DNA from: Paenibacillus allorhizosphaerae
GTDB taxonomy: Bacteria; Bacillota; Bacilli; Paenibacillales; NBRC-103111
Reading direction: 5' to 3'
Assembly (NCBI RefSeq): GCF_910594985.1
Contig: NZ_CAJVCE010000007.1
Span: forward strand, 248,001 to 312,000
Length of the DNA stretch: 64,000 bases
The position numbers were made by a program, and so were the translations under genes. Below the pieces are notes generated by a model, which had not been told where the DNA came from, did not search any database, and saw only the letters and a program-made list of their open reading frames with translations. The first letter of the stretch is position 1. The number at the start of each line of letters is the position of its first letter. Positions 1 through 9,202 of the stretch are shown here, piece by piece.

Positions 1-1772
1 TTACAGGCCTTAGACTGATTTAGCCCTTCTTCTTGAAGAACATGCCACAATATACGCGCTTCGATCTCTTCGAACGTACCGCTCAGATCGATCTGGACAT
101 ACGACTCGGCTTGCACCCGACTACCGTCCGGCCGCTCCAAACGTTCCAGCACCTCTGCTGCATCGCCTGATTCGATATAGTGTCCTCTGGTTGTAATTAA
201 CATCTCCTGAATCGTATTTTCCAATTCGGCGATATTGCCGGGCCACTCGTACTGAACAAGCCGCTCCAGCACCCGGTCCCGGATACCGACAATTTGTTTT
301 CCCGATTCCGAATTGTAATCCGCGATCATCACCCTGACGATCTCCTCCAGATCCTCGGGCCGCTCCCGCAGCGGCGGAACATTCAGTTGCAGCTCTGCGA
401 TCATCGTCAGCAGCTCAACGCTATATTCCGTTCGATGCTGCAGCTTGGTCAGCGGGACGAGGGAGGAAGCGACAAGGCGTACATTGTTGCTGCGCCGAAG
501 GGCATGCAGCCACTTCGTTTGCGCAAAACGCGTCAACCGGTCGGCATTTTTCAAATAAAGCGTACCGCCGAATCCTCCCTCGAACAACCCGGGCGCGTGA
601 GCTGTGCCGGACAACAGCATTTCCGTCTGCTCGTCCGTCATTTCGTCGCAGGCGATCATATAAAAGCCTTGATCCCGCCGCTTGCTCGCCGAATGAACGG
701 CCTGGGCGAACATCGATTTTCCGGAGCCTTTCTCGCCGGATATCCATATGCTGCGGTCCGATGCCGCAAATTTTTTAGCCCGGCTCACGGTCTTTTGCAG
801 AGCGGAGCTGGAACCAATCAACTGATCAAAGGAGACTACCCGCGGCGGAATGCGCACCGGGTTAAGCTGATCGATCCGCCACTGCTCTACCGCCTCCAGT
901 CGTACGAGCCAGCCCTGTTTGCCGTCCACCCGATGCCTTATCGCGTTCACCCGGAACTGCCTTTCCTGCATATGCACATACTGCTCCATCTCCGTCTGCA
1001 TGGCTTCCTCCGCCTGCTTGATGAGTCCCGCTAACGAAGGCGAGGAGAGGATGAGGCTGCTTCCTTGAAGCTGATCCTCCTTAGTCCCGAGAGGCCGGCA
1101 TGCCGCCTGATTGGCATAACGAATCGTTCTGGTCTCATCCAGAACGACGATTCCGCGTGAGTCCGCAGCCATGATTTGTTCATAAAAACGCATTTGTTCC
1201 CGCCCCCGGCGGTACACCTCGTACACCCTGCGAACGAGATCCAACGCTTCCGTGACCGACTCCCGGCCGGAGGTGATCAGGATTCCGTGATAACCCATCT
1301 CCTGGGCCGTCCGTACGGTGACGACGTCGCCGAGCACGATTTTCACCCCGGAACGAAACGCTTCCCGAAGCGCGCCTTCCACCTGGGATTCATGGTCGAC
1401 AACGTATGCCGGAATATCGATGTCGAGCAAGCTCGAAACGGCTGCGCCCCCATGGCAAACGTTCGGGAAACCGATGATTGCCACTTTGGAGTTGGCATTT
1501 TTGATCAGCGTCAGCACGCGCAAAATATCGTATCCGGAAACGGGAATATCGACAACCGGCAGCGCGGTATGCTTTCGGATTAACGTTGCGGTGCCGCCCC
1601 TGCTGACAATGATGTCGTACCCTTTCCGTTCGGCCTGCTGGGCAAGCGGAATTGCTTCCTGCAGATCGGCCGTCTCCACATCCATATCGATCGAGCCGTC
1701 ATCCCCAGCCATATCCACCAGCAGGTCCTTTAAACCGGGATACGGCGCGATAGCCAGCACTCGGATTTTCAT
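1..1772 (-). CDS. PrpR-type regulator with degenerate AAA+ domain (3' end off window)
   Basis: Transcriptional regulator of the PrpR/NtrC architecture. It starts at an ATG (1772) after a GGGGAGG ribosome site and reads open to base 1, so the C-terminus is missing. Residues about 1-190 match a PrpR N-terminal sensor (SRGGTA, then a DIPVSGYDIL stretch). A PAS-like region follows at about 195-300, then an AAA+ region at about 310-520, and the start of a Fis-type helix-turn-helix (LNQSKAC) at the left edge. Walker A is present (GEKGSGKS). The GAFTGA loop that contacts sigma-54 is absent: the segment runs AHAPGLFEGGFGG directly into LYLKNADRL. That last stretch stands where Walker B (LFLDE) should be, so both acidic residues are replaced. 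Known family members activate sigma-54 promoters; this one probably cannot, and may act through sigma-70 or as a repressor (inference). Its target genes are probably outside the window. Confidence 0.8.
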   Translation of the reverse strand, partial: MKIRVLAIAPYPGLKDLLVDMAGDDGSIDMDVETADLQEAIPLAQQAERKGYDIIVSRGGTATLIRKHTALPVVDIPVSGYDILRVLTLIKNANSKVAIIGFPNVCHGGAAVSSLLDIDIPAYVVDHESQVEGALREAFRSGVKIVLGDVVTVRTAQEMGYHGILITSGRESVTEALDLVRRVYEVYRRGREQMRFYEQIMAADSRGIVVLDETRTIRYANQAACRPLGTKEDQLQGSSLILSSPSLAGLIKQAEEAMQTEMEQYVHMQERQFRVNAIRHRVDGKQGWLVRLEAVEQWRIDQLNPVRIPPRVVSFDQLIGSSSALQKTVSRAKKFAASDRSIWISGEKGSGKSMFAQAVHSASKRRDQGFYMIACDEMTDEQTEMLLSGTAHAPGLFEGGFGGTLYLKNADRLTRFAQTKWLHALRRSNNVRLVASSLVPLTKLQHRTEYSVELLTMIAELQLNVPPLRERPEDLEEIVRVMIADYNSESGKQIVGIRDRVLERLVQYEWPGNIAELENTIQEMLITTRGHYIESGDAAEVLERLERPDGSRVQAESYVQIDLSGTFEEIEARILWHVLQEEGLNQSKAC

Positions 1773-1867
1773 ACTATAGTCCTCCCCTTGTTGCAAAATG
1801 AATCAATTTAACCATAGTATACTACAAATGGAGCAACCTTCTGCAAAAGAAGTGGATCCCCATGTTG

Positions 1868-1904
1868 ATAAAAGAAAAAGCCCCGATCGTTTCCGATCGG
1901 AGCG
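1868..1904 (-). terminator. Rho-independent terminator of pepF
   Basis: On the minus strand, a hairpin with CCGATCG arms around a short GAAA loop is followed by CTTTTTCTTTT. It lies about 45 bases after the oligoendopeptidase stop codon. Confidence 0.75.
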
Positions 1905-1949
1905 TATATCGATTTTTATGGAATATTTCAGAGTAAAAGCAAAGGGATG

Positions 1950-3737
1950 TTACGTCGTTTCCAGCTCTCCTACGAGACGATCGAACAAGGACAACAAATC
2001 GGTGATCGGCTCCGGTGTCAACAGATCGACGCCTGTATTGCGGAGCAGCTCCAGCGGGTACTCCGAGCCGCCGCTCTTCAGGAACGTCAAGTACGACTGG
2101 ACCGTTTCCTGATCCCCGTCCAGTATCCGCGTAGCGATGCTGATCGCGGAAGCGATGCCGGTAGCGTATTTATATACATAGAACGCGTTATAAAAATGTG
2201 GAATGCGCGACCAGCCGTATTTCAACTCGGGATCGAGCACCACCTGCTCGCCGTTATAGGTGCGGAACAACGATTCATACGTTTCGCTGAACGAATCCGC
2301 GGTAAGCGCTTCTCCGCGCATCGCCTTCTCGTGGACGATTTTCTCGAATTCGGCGAACATGACCTGCGTGAAAAAGGTACCTTTGATCGTATCGATAAAA
2401 TGATTGACCAAGTATCGCTTCAGCTTCGCGTCCGCCGTGTTGTTCAAAAGATGATGAATGAGAAGCACTTCGTTGACCGTACTCGCCACCTCGGCTACGA
2501 AAATCGTGTACTGCGCGGAAATTTTCGGCTGATTGGCGTCGGACAAATACGAGTGCAGCGCATGCCCCATTTCGTGGGCAAGCGTAAACATGCTGTCAAG
2601 CGTGTTGTTATGATTGAGCAGCACATACGGATGCGTGCCGTAAGGCCCCCAGCAGTATGCCCCCGACCGCTTTCCCTGCGTCTCCCGCACATCGATCCAT
2701 CCCGACGTTTTCGCCTGCTTCAAAATGCTTATGTATTCTTCGCCAAGCGGCGCAAGTCCGGCCAGCACCGTGTCGTAAGCCTCCTCATACGGCTTAACCA
2801 GCTCAAAATCCTCTACGAGCGGCACGCTCAAATCGTAGACGCGCAGTTCGTCCAGACCTAGTCTTTTTTTCCGATAGTCGACATATCGGTACATCGGAGC
2901 CAAATGATCGCGCGTCGTCTGGATCAAGTTTTCATAAACCGACACCGGTACGTTATCCGCAAATAAAGAGCGCTGCAGCGGCGATTCGTAATTTCGCATT
3001 TTCGAGAACAGCACGTTGTTTTTCGCCGAGGCGCCCAGCGTGGCCGCGATCGTATTCTTCAAGCCGACGTAAGGCTTGTAGTACGCTTTGAACGCTTCGG
3101 CGCGGCGCTCCCGGTTATGGCTCTCCAAAATGCGGGAATACATCCCCCGGGTCAGCGTCACTTTCTTTCCGTTCTCGTCGGTTACTTCGCCAAATTGAAT
3201 GTCCGCGTTGTTGATCATGCCGAATACCGTTTTGGGGACGGACATTACTTCGCCCAGTTGCGAAAGCACTTCTTCCTTCTCCTTGCTCAACACGTGCGGT
3301 TTATATTTAAATTCCTCGTACAAATCTTTCTTGAAGTAGTCGAGTCCCTGTTCTTCCTCAATGTACCGGTCGAGCGTCTCCTTCTCCATGCTGAGCAGAA
3401 ACGGACGGAAGAAGGACGTGGCGGATTTGATCGTAACGCCCAAGCTTCTGGCCTTATCGACAAACGCCTGCGCTTCGGTTACCCGCGTATCTTCGTCCTG
3501 TTTGAGCGAGGCGTAGACGAACAGCTTCTCGTAAACAAACGATAAGTCCTCATTCAGCTTCAAGAAAGCAAGCAGTCCGGCCGCATCGTGAATGTTATCC
3601 TGAAAAGCCTCAATCTCTTTGCTTAATGCCTGTGCACGGTCATAGTCTTCCTCCCATTGTGACGTATCCGCATAAATATGCGTTAAATCCCATTTTTCGT
3701 GTGCTGAGACATCCGATCGTTGCAGTTGATCGCTCAT
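1950..3737 (-). CDS. pepF: Oligoendopeptidase F (M3 zinc metallopeptidase)
   Basis: Cytoplasmic zinc oligopeptidase of family M3B, which cuts short peptides of about 7-17 residues. The 595-residue length is normal for PepF. The zinc motif HEMGH is at residues 388-392, inside the usual TLAHEMGHALHS context. The C-terminal helical part with the RIPHFYNAFYVYKYATG stretch is also typical of the family. There is no signal peptide. An AAGGAAG ribosome site precedes the ATG at 3737. The gene stands alone, with its own terminator after it and the divergent beta-helix gene upstream. Function is assigned by strong family resemblance. Confidence 0.93.
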   Translation of the reverse strand: MSDQLQRSDVSAHEKWDLTHIYADTSQWEEDYDRAQALSKEIEAFQDNIHDAAGLLAFLKLNEDLSFVYEKLFVYASLKQDEDTRVTEAQAFVDKARSLGVTIKSATSFFRPFLLSMEKETLDRYIEEEQGLDYFKKDLYEEFKYKPHVLSKEKEEVLSQLGEVMSVPKTVFGMINNADIQFGEVTDENGKKVTLTRGMYSRILESHNRERRAEAFKAYYKPYVGLKNTIAATLGASAKNNVLFSKMRNYESPLQRSLFADNVPVSVYENLIQTTRDHLAPMYRYVDYRKKRLGLDELRVYDLSVPLVEDFELVKPYEEAYDTVLAGLAPLGEEYISILKQAKTSGWIDVRETQGKRSGAYCWGPYGTHPYVLLNHNNTLDSMFTLAHEMGHALHSYLSDANQPKISAQYTIFVAEVASTVNEVLLIHHLLNNTADAKLKRYLVNHFIDTIKGTFFTQVMFAEFEKIVHEKAMRGEALTADSFSETYESLFRTYNGEQVVLDPELKYGWSRIPHFYNAFYVYKYATGIASAISIATRILDGDQETVQSYLTFLKSGGSEYPLELLRNTGVDLLTPEPITDLLSLFDRLVGELETT

Positions 3738-3866
3738 CGGGGGAACACTTCCTTTTTTATAATAGTGGTGGTATAACCTATCCCATTCTTATGATATTCG
3801 CGGATTTCAATTGAAACCCTTTATTTTCCACCATTTCTCGTTTACAGAAGTTTAATGCAATAAGGA

Positions 3867-3895
3867 TTGACATTGAATAAAGCAGATAATAAACT
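3867..3895 (+). promoter_or_regulatory. Possible promoter of the first beta-helix gene
   Basis: TTGACA at 3867-3872 is followed after 17 bases by TAAACT (3890-3895), a poor -10. It is the best candidate in the 288-base gap between pepF and the beta-helix gene at 4026. Nothing else was recognised in that gap. Confidence 0.3.
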
Positions 3896-4025
3896 TATTT
3901 GTGCAAATACAAGCGTATTCAAGCATAAAATCGATACATACAAACACAAGCACGGCGGTCCAACCTGCCGCTTCGCCTGAAGCGGTATGAAACAGGAACA
4001 TCTACAACGTAAAGGAGTGATTCCT

Positions 4026-5870
4026 ATGGGCAAGCAGTTTCATGATCATGATCACCTCGACCGGCCGCAGCTAGAGTCGAATGGAACGCGAATCAGCCGC
4101 AGAAAGCTGATCGCTTCGCTCGGAACGGTAGGCTTGGCCAGCATGGCCGTATCCGCCGGCGTCTACAGCCAATCGGTGAGTGAGAGCGTCTACGGGCCGC
4201 CGGATGCGCCCGATTCCCCCAATAACAAGCGGCCTGCCGTCAGCACCACCATAGCGGCGCTGCGTGCGGAATCGCGCCCCTTGCATTCCGACTTGTTCTA
4301 CGTCACCGACCCGAAACGCGAAGGCTTCTTCGTACACGACCCGAACGATCAGATTACGGCGGACAATAACGGCACCGTCCTTGTAACCGCTTCCGGAGCG
4401 AGGCTGAAGCGCATCGTGGAAGGAAATACCGTCTCCGCGACTTGGTTCGGCGCCATCGGCGATGGAACGCATGACGATACGTCCGCCCTTCAGGCCGCAT
4501 TGAACGAAGCCGTCAACCGGTCGTATACGATCGTCACTATTCCTTCAGGCACGTACAAGCTGACGCAAGAGCTGTTTCTGGTCAAAAACACGAGCGTCGT
4601 CATGGAGCAAAAGACCGAGCTGCTTCGCAGCCATGGAAATAATATATTTCGCAACTACCGCACATCCGACGTCTTCAACGGCTACGAGGGCAATGGAAAC
4701 ATTACGATCGAGAACGGTATCCTGAACTGCAATGCGCTGCAATATCCCCATATCGCAAGCGGGATGGCGTTCGCCCATGCCGAGTGCGTTACTTTGCGCA
4801 ATGTGACGATCAAAGATCTTCCTTCGGGGCATGCCGTGGAGCTGACCGCGATGAAGAACGTAACGTTCGACCGCTGTTCGTTCCTCGGATTCTCCCATGA
4901 CGGCTCCAAATATTATTCCGAGGCGATACAGATCGAAACGGCGACGCAGGCCGGTTTCATCGGGTACTCCAAAGATCATACGACGACTCGCGACGTGACC
5001 GTCCAGAACTGTTATTTCGGCAACAGCAGCACGCCGGGCATGGTTCCGTGGCCATGCGGCATCGGGGCGCACGGGTCTTCCTATAACGGCTATTACGACC
5101 GGATCCTCGTCGTCAACAATACATTCGACGGTTCCTCTTATTGGTCGATCCGTCCGTTCAAATGGACGAACTCCGTTATTACGGGGAACGTCATGAACAA
5201 TGTCAGCGGCGGCATCTTCGTCACGATGCCTGCTCCCGGCTCCGAATCGACGAAAGACGTGAACGGTGTCGTCCAGCCAACGCAGCCGGCCAGCAGCGTC
5301 GTGATCGCCGACAATATTATCAATACGGCCAGCAACACCGGCATTTACGTCGAAGGGCAAATCTCCGTAAATATTCATAAAATCATCGTTACGGGAAATA
5401 TCATACATAAGACGGGCGGACATGCCGTCAACATCAAGGCATGCAACAATGGGATTATCGCCGACAATATGATCGAAATCAGCAGTAAAAACGGCTTCAT
5501 TGTGGCGGATTGCAGTAACACCGTATTCAGCGGCAACATCGTCCGGGACGTCACATTTTACGGTTTCAACGTGAGCGGCTCCTGCAAAATGCTGACGATC
5601 GAAAACAATAAAATTACGAATGCCAGTCAAACCGGCAACAACGTCTACGACGGCATCATGCTGACGGGCACCGGCTCGGATTTACGCATCATCCATAATG
5701 TCATCCGTACCGATCTGGGGAAAGCGAGACCGAGATACGGCCTCAATATTCATCGAACAAACGAAAAAGTCGTCCGCTATGGGAACGACTTGAGATGCGA
5801 CGCGGTATCGGGCGCTTTGAGCGACCTCTCCCCTGCTCCCGTCACGAGCCAGGAAGATTTATTGTCCTGA
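4026..5870 (+). CDS. Tat-exported right-handed parallel beta-helix protein
   Basis: Predicted exported polysaccharide-active or polysaccharide-binding protein, 614 residues. Residues 24-29 (SRRKLI) plus the following hydrophobic stretch form a twin-arginine signal. A pectate-lyase-superfamily N-terminal segment follows (TWFGAIGDGTHDDTSALQAA), then many short strands of the type NNTFDG, GNVMNN, DNIIN and GNIIHKT, typical of a right-handed beta-helix. The ATG at 4026 is chosen over one 39 bases upstream because AAAGGAGTG lies just before it. It ends convergently with the YkuD gene, overlapping by 12 bases. A paralogue with the same architecture is at 21988-23814. The substrate cannot be told from sequence; pectin-type polymers are plausible given the neighbours. 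Confidence 0.82.
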   Translation: MGKQFHDHDHLDRPQLESNGTRISRRKLIASLGTVGLASMAVSAGVYSQSVSESVYGPPDAPDSPNNKRPAVSTTIAALRAESRPLHSDLFYVTDPKREGFFVHDPNDQITADNNGTVLVTASGARLKRIVEGNTVSATWFGAIGDGTHDDTSALQAALNEAVNRSYTIVTIPSGTYKLTQELFLVKNTSVVMEQKTELLRSHGNNIFRNYRTSDVFNGYEGNGNITIENGILNCNALQYPHIASGMAFAHAECVTLRNVTIKDLPSGHAVELTAMKNVTFDRCSFLGFSHDGSKYYSEAIQIETATQAGFIGYSKDHTTTRDVTVQNCYFGNSSTPGMVPWPCGIGAHGSSYNGYYDRILVVNNTFDGSSYWSIRPFKWTNSVITGNVMNNVSGGIFVTMPAPGSESTKDVNGVVQPTQPASSVVIADNIINTASNTGIYVEGQISVNIHKIIVTGNIIHKTGGHAVNIKACNNGIIADNMIEISSKNGFIVADCSNTVFSGNIVRDVTFYGFNVSGSCKMLTIENNKITNASQTGNNVYDGIMLTGTGSDLRIIHNVIRTDLGKARPRYGLNIHRTNEKVVRYGNDLRCDAVSGALSDLSPAPVTSQEDLLS

Positions 5871-6458
5871 TACGGTCATATTGATTTTCGGCTTTTTCAC
5901 GGGATCGATGATGCCCAGAAGGCGAACCAGATGTTCGTAAGCCACGGCGACGCAGCCTAGTGTCGGCGTATCGCCGCTCTTCCAGCGATGAAGGAATATC
6001 GCGCTTCCTTTGCCTTTGACGACCGGATCCTCATTATACTTGATGATAATGGCGTGGGTGTAGAGCGGATCGGTTAGCCGCTCGAATGATTTCCAACGTT
6101 CCGAAGCGTTTCCTTCGTAGTGCACCCAGCGGTTATAGTCATCGGACTCCGGATCGTCGACCCAGTAATCATGCTCGGTCACGATCCGGTAAGGGAGAGC
6201 CGTGCCTTCCGGCGCAGGCGATGTCCCGAACGCCTCGCCCAATTCGTAAAGCCCTTGAGGCGTTTTCTGATCGCCTTCTACTTTATGAGCGTCGATGCCG
6301 TGCTTTCCTACGACGGCGGGGATGTTTTCCATCGTCTGAACCCAGCCCGCCCCGTCGTTCTGGTAAACCGCAAGCACGGCGCGGATGGACGTCGGGCTCT
6401 CGCTTTCTACGGTAATCAACTGCCGGCAAATCGCTGACGTATCGCTTACATTCGTCAT
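5859..6458 (-). CDS. YkuD-domain L,D-transpeptidase-like protein without signal peptide
   Basis: A 199-residue protein of the L,D-transpeptidase (YkuD) fold. The catalytic signature is present as H157, then TPTLGC with C169, plus the GKHGIDAHKVEGDQKTPQG strand typical of the family. Members usually act on peptidoglycan stem peptides outside the membrane, but no signal peptide or membrane anchor is visible. The start at 6458 is supported by AGGAGG seven bases upstream. The gene is last in line after the muropeptide-type operon, behind a strong hairpin. A cytoplasmic L,D-carboxypeptidase role on imported muropeptides would fit, since an LdcA-type enzyme is otherwise missing here. That role is inference; the fold assignment is firm. 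Confidence 0.82.
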   Translation of the reverse strand: MTNVSDTSAICRQLITVESESPTSIRAVLAVYQNDGAGWVQTMENIPAVVGKHGIDAHKVEGDQKTPQGLYELGEAFGTSPAPEGTALPYRIVTEHDYWVDDPESDDYNRWVHYEGNASERWKSFERLTDPLYTHAIIIKYNEDPVVKGKGSAIFLHRWKSGDTPTLGCVAVAYEHLVRLLGIIDPVKKPKINMTVSGQ

Positions 6459-6502
6459 CGCGTACCTCCTGATATTCGTTTCTTGTTGCAGCACACGCAG
6501 AA

Positions 6503-6544
6503 CCACCTCCACTGCATCGTCAAAGGGCGATGCAGTGGAGGTGG
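6503..6544 (-). terminator. Perfect 17-bp hairpin between HAD gene and YkuD gene
   Basis: Arms at 6503-6519 and 6528-6544 are perfect inverted repeats with an 8-base loop. On the minus strand the stem directly follows the HAD stop codon, but only a weak T-stretch (TTCTG) comes after it. It may be a partial terminator or an mRNA-stabilising stem that separates YkuD expression from the operon. Confidence 0.5.
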
Positions 6545-6548
6545 CTTG

Positions 6549-7316
6549 TCAAACGCATTCGAGCAGTTCTTCCATACGGTATAGCACGTGAGTGGCTATA
6601 TAGTCCGGCGGAAGCGGAACCGCGGCAAGCGACGGGCTCTCCGCTTTTAATTTATTCTCGCAGATCGCGATAAATTCTTCACTCGCCGAACGCTTCTCGA
6701 TCGGAAGCTTCCGCAGCGCTTCCGGAAGGTCGCGGTAAATGAACATGGACGGAACCCCGAGCCGGTTGGCCAAATAGACGTCGTGATCGAGACGGTCGCC
6801 AACATGCGCCACCAGCTCGCCGGATTGCCGCAGCTCACGCACCATGTCAATGTTCGGTTTGCCGCAGCCGACCTTTTCCGGCGTAATGATCTCGTCGAAC
6901 CATTCGGCAAGTCCCAGCTCTTTCATTACGGGAAACTGGTATTTATAAAATCCGTTGGTCGCTACCGCTAAGGAATATCCTTTTTGTTTCAGTTTCTCGA
7001 GCGTCGTCAGGATCGTATCTTCGAGCAAATAGATTTTCGGCTGCACCGAATGCTTGAGCACCAACTGCTCGATATCGATATCGAGCTTTACGTTCAATTG
7101 CCCCATCAACTGCTGAAGCATCTCGTCCCAATCGTAAGCGGCGACGGTTTCATTGCGATCCATGCGGGACTCATGCTCACGGACGAGCGCCTTTCGGACT
7201 TCGTAAGGCTCGCTCAAGCCGGCGGAGACAAGTGCTTCCACCTCCGGAAAAATCCACTTGCCAAACGGGTTTTGCATCAGCGTGCCGTCCAGATCAAACG
7301 TTATCCATCGTTTCAT
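6549..7316 (-). CDS. HAD-family phosphatase
   Basis: Haloacid dehalogenase-superfamily hydrolase, 255 residues, probably a small-molecule phosphatase with an alpha-helical cap. The motifs are in order: FDLDGT near residue 8 (nucleophile and acid Asp), ATNGF (motif II Thr), CGKPN (motif III Lys) and VGDRLDHDV (motif IV). Its start codon overlaps the stop codon of the upstream permease by one base, which implies translational coupling and membership in the transporter operon. A sugar-phosphate or amino-sugar-phosphate substrate is plausible from that context but not shown. Confidence 0.88.
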   Translation of the reverse strand: MKRWITFDLDGTLMQNPFGKWIFPEVEALVSAGLSEPYEVRKALVREHESRMDRNETVAAYDWDEMLQQLMGQLNVKLDIDIEQLVLKHSVQPKIYLLEDTILTTLEKLKQKGYSLAVATNGFYKYQFPVMKELGLAEWFDEIITPEKVGCGKPNIDMVRELRQSGELVAHVGDRLDHDVYLANRLGVPSMFIYRDLPEALRKLPIEKRSASEEFIAICENKLKAESPSLAAVPLPPDYIATHVLYRMEELLECV

Positions 7317-8137
7317 TACTTCACCGCTCCTGACGTCATTCCTTCAATAAGCTGCTTGGATGCTAGCAAGAAAGCGATAATCATCGGGAGCGATGACAGC
7401 GTCAAGCCGCAGAACAGCAAGTTCCAATCCGTATCGTGCTCGCCGAACAAGGTCAGCATGCCGAGCGGAATCGTGTTTAATTCCGAGCTTTTGATAAAAA
7501 TAAGCGGGTAAAAAAAGTCGTTCCAAATGCCGATCAAATCGACGATGCTGACGGTTGCCAGCGCCGGGCGCATCAGCGGCAGCACGATTTTGTAATAAAC
7601 CTGAAAGTCGTTGCAGCCGTCGATCCGCGCGCTTTGGTCCAAATCTTTCGGCAGCGTCCCGAAAAATCCATAGAATACGAACACCGCAAACGATATATGA
7701 CCGGCCACGTAGACGATGATCAGCGAGGCGTACGTGTCGAGCAGATGGAGCTTCAGCATCATCATGTAGAGCGGCGAAATCGCCAGCTTCATCGGCAGCA
7801 TCAGACCGAGCATGAAGAAGAACAGCAGCGCCCCGTTCCAGCGGAACGAATAGCGGGACAAGTAAAATGCGGCCATCGACGAGACGAGCAAAATGAACAG
7901 TACGGAGACCACGCTGACGAATACGCTGTTTAAGAAATTATCGGCGAAATGGATCTCTTTCCAAACCATAATGTAGTTTTCGAGCGAAAACCGGCTTGGC
8001 AGCGCGAGCGGCTGCGTCGTAATTTCTTGCTTCGTCTTAAACGACGAGGCGATCATCAGAAATATGGGATAGATCGACACCAATGCGAAAAATGTCAGGA
8101 TGATGTATTTTAAAGATTGCTGCAGTCGCAGAGCCAT
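7316..8137 (-). CDS. Carbohydrate ABC transporter permease, MalG type (CUT1)
   Basis: Inner membrane permease of the binding-protein-dependent CUT1 family, 273 residues with about six membrane spans. The ATPase-contact (EAA) loop is visible as DLDQSARIDGCNDFQVYYKI, followed by PLMRPAL. The start follows GGAGGTTAGAC. It lies 61 bases after the MalF-type permease and overlaps the HAD start. No ATPase gene is present in the operon, so a shared MsmX-type ATPase elsewhere in the genome is expected. The substrate is inferred from neighbours to be a peptidoglycan fragment; sequence alone says only sugar-type. Confidence 0.92.
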   Translation of the reverse strand: MALRLQQSLKYIILTFFALVSIYPIFLMIASSFKTKQEITTQPLALPSRFSLENYIMVWKEIHFADNFLNSVFVSVVSVLFILLVSSMAAFYLSRYSFRWNGALLFFFMLGLMLPMKLAISPLYMMMLKLHLLDTYASLIIVYVAGHISFAVFVFYGFFGTLPKDLDQSARIDGCNDFQVYYKIVLPLMRPALATVSIVDLIGIWNDFFYPLIFIKSSELNTIPLGMLTLFGEHDTDWNLLFCGLTLSSLPMIIAFLLASKQLIEGMTSGAVK

Positions 8138-8198
8138 GTCTAACCTCCAAGGATGAATCCCGGGTCCTGCTTTCCCATACCCGAGTTTGGCAAATTTT

Positions 8199-9161
8199 CT
8201 AGTGCTCGACTTCCTTGCGTTTAAAGAAGAACATCGAGATGGCCGTAGCTCCTGAGATCAAGATAAGCAATACGACGGCCAGCGCCGAACCAAGACCGAT
8301 CGAGTCTCCTCCGCTTACGGAACCGAAGGCTAAACGGTAGAAGTATAGTCCCAATACGTCGGTTGAAAAATACGGCGAACCGGACGAGCCCTGCATCGCA
8401 AAAATAAGCTCAAACGTTTCGAATGCCCCGATAAAGGTCAGAATGGTCATGATCATGATGGACGGCATCGCAAGCGGAATCGTGATCTTGAAAATCATTG
8501 TCCAACCAGATGCTCCGTCAATGCGGGCCGCTTCGTAAATTTCAGTCGAGATCGCCTGCAGGCCGACAAGGAAGATGAGCATCGCAAAGCCAAAACCATA
8601 CCAGCTGTTAACCAGGATGATCGAATTCAGTGCAGTCTTCGGATCTCCGAGCCAAGGCCTAGCCCAGCTCTCCAGGCCGATGACGGTCAAAATTTGATTG
8701 AGCGCCCCGTAAGAGGGATTCAAAATCAAGCTGAACAAGTAACCTACAACGATGACGGACAATAATTTCGGCAGGAAAAAGAGCGCCTTGAACAGTTCTT
8801 TTCCTTTGATTTTGCTGTTGATCATCATTGCAAGCGCAAACGCGATAACGAGCTTGAACACCATCGTGCCGACAAAATAGATGACATTGTGTCCCAAAGC
8901 CCGGGAAAACGTTTCTTTAAATGGCGATTCGGTAAACAGTCGAATAAAGTTTTGCAACCCGATAAAGTCGCCCCGCACAAGCCCCTTCCAGGAGAAGAAG
9001 CTGTTTAGCAGTGCCTGAAAAATCGGGTAAACCATGAAACCTACATAAAACAGAAGCGACGGAAGCAAAAACAGGTGCACCAGATGCTTCGTAAATCGTT
9101 TCTTTTTCGCTGCTTTCGGTTTCAGTGCATCGAGTTCCTTGGCGCGATCGATAGCCGTCAT
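8199..9161 (-). CDS. Carbohydrate ABC transporter permease, MalF type (CUT1)
   Basis: Partner permease of the MalG-type protein, 320 residues. A charged N-terminal tail of about 25 residues is followed by six predicted spans. The EAA loop reads EIYEAARIDGASGWTMIFKI, followed by TIPLAMPSI. An AAAGGAG ribosome site precedes the ATG at 9161. The gene follows the serine hydrolase by 41 bases, so the two permeases are separated from their binding protein (12343-13644) by three enzyme genes. That order suggests the enzymes act directly on the imported compound. Confidence 0.92.
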   Translation of the reverse strand: MTAIDRAKELDALKPKAAKKKRFTKHLVHLFLLPSLLFYVGFMVYPIFQALLNSFFSWKGLVRGDFIGLQNFIRLFTESPFKETFSRALGHNVIYFVGTMVFKLVIAFALAMMINSKIKGKELFKALFFLPKLLSVIVVGYLFSLILNPSYGALNQILTVIGLESWARPWLGDPKTALNSIILVNSWYGFGFAMLIFLVGLQAISTEIYEAARIDGASGWTMIFKITIPLAMPSIMIMTILTFIGAFETFELIFAMQGSSGSPYFSTDVLGLYFYRLAFGSVSGGDSIGLGSALAVVLLILISGATAISMFFFKRKEVEH

Positions 9162-9202
9162 AAGCTGCTCCTTTGCTTTGCAGTATTCGCGTAAAGATGT
9201 AA

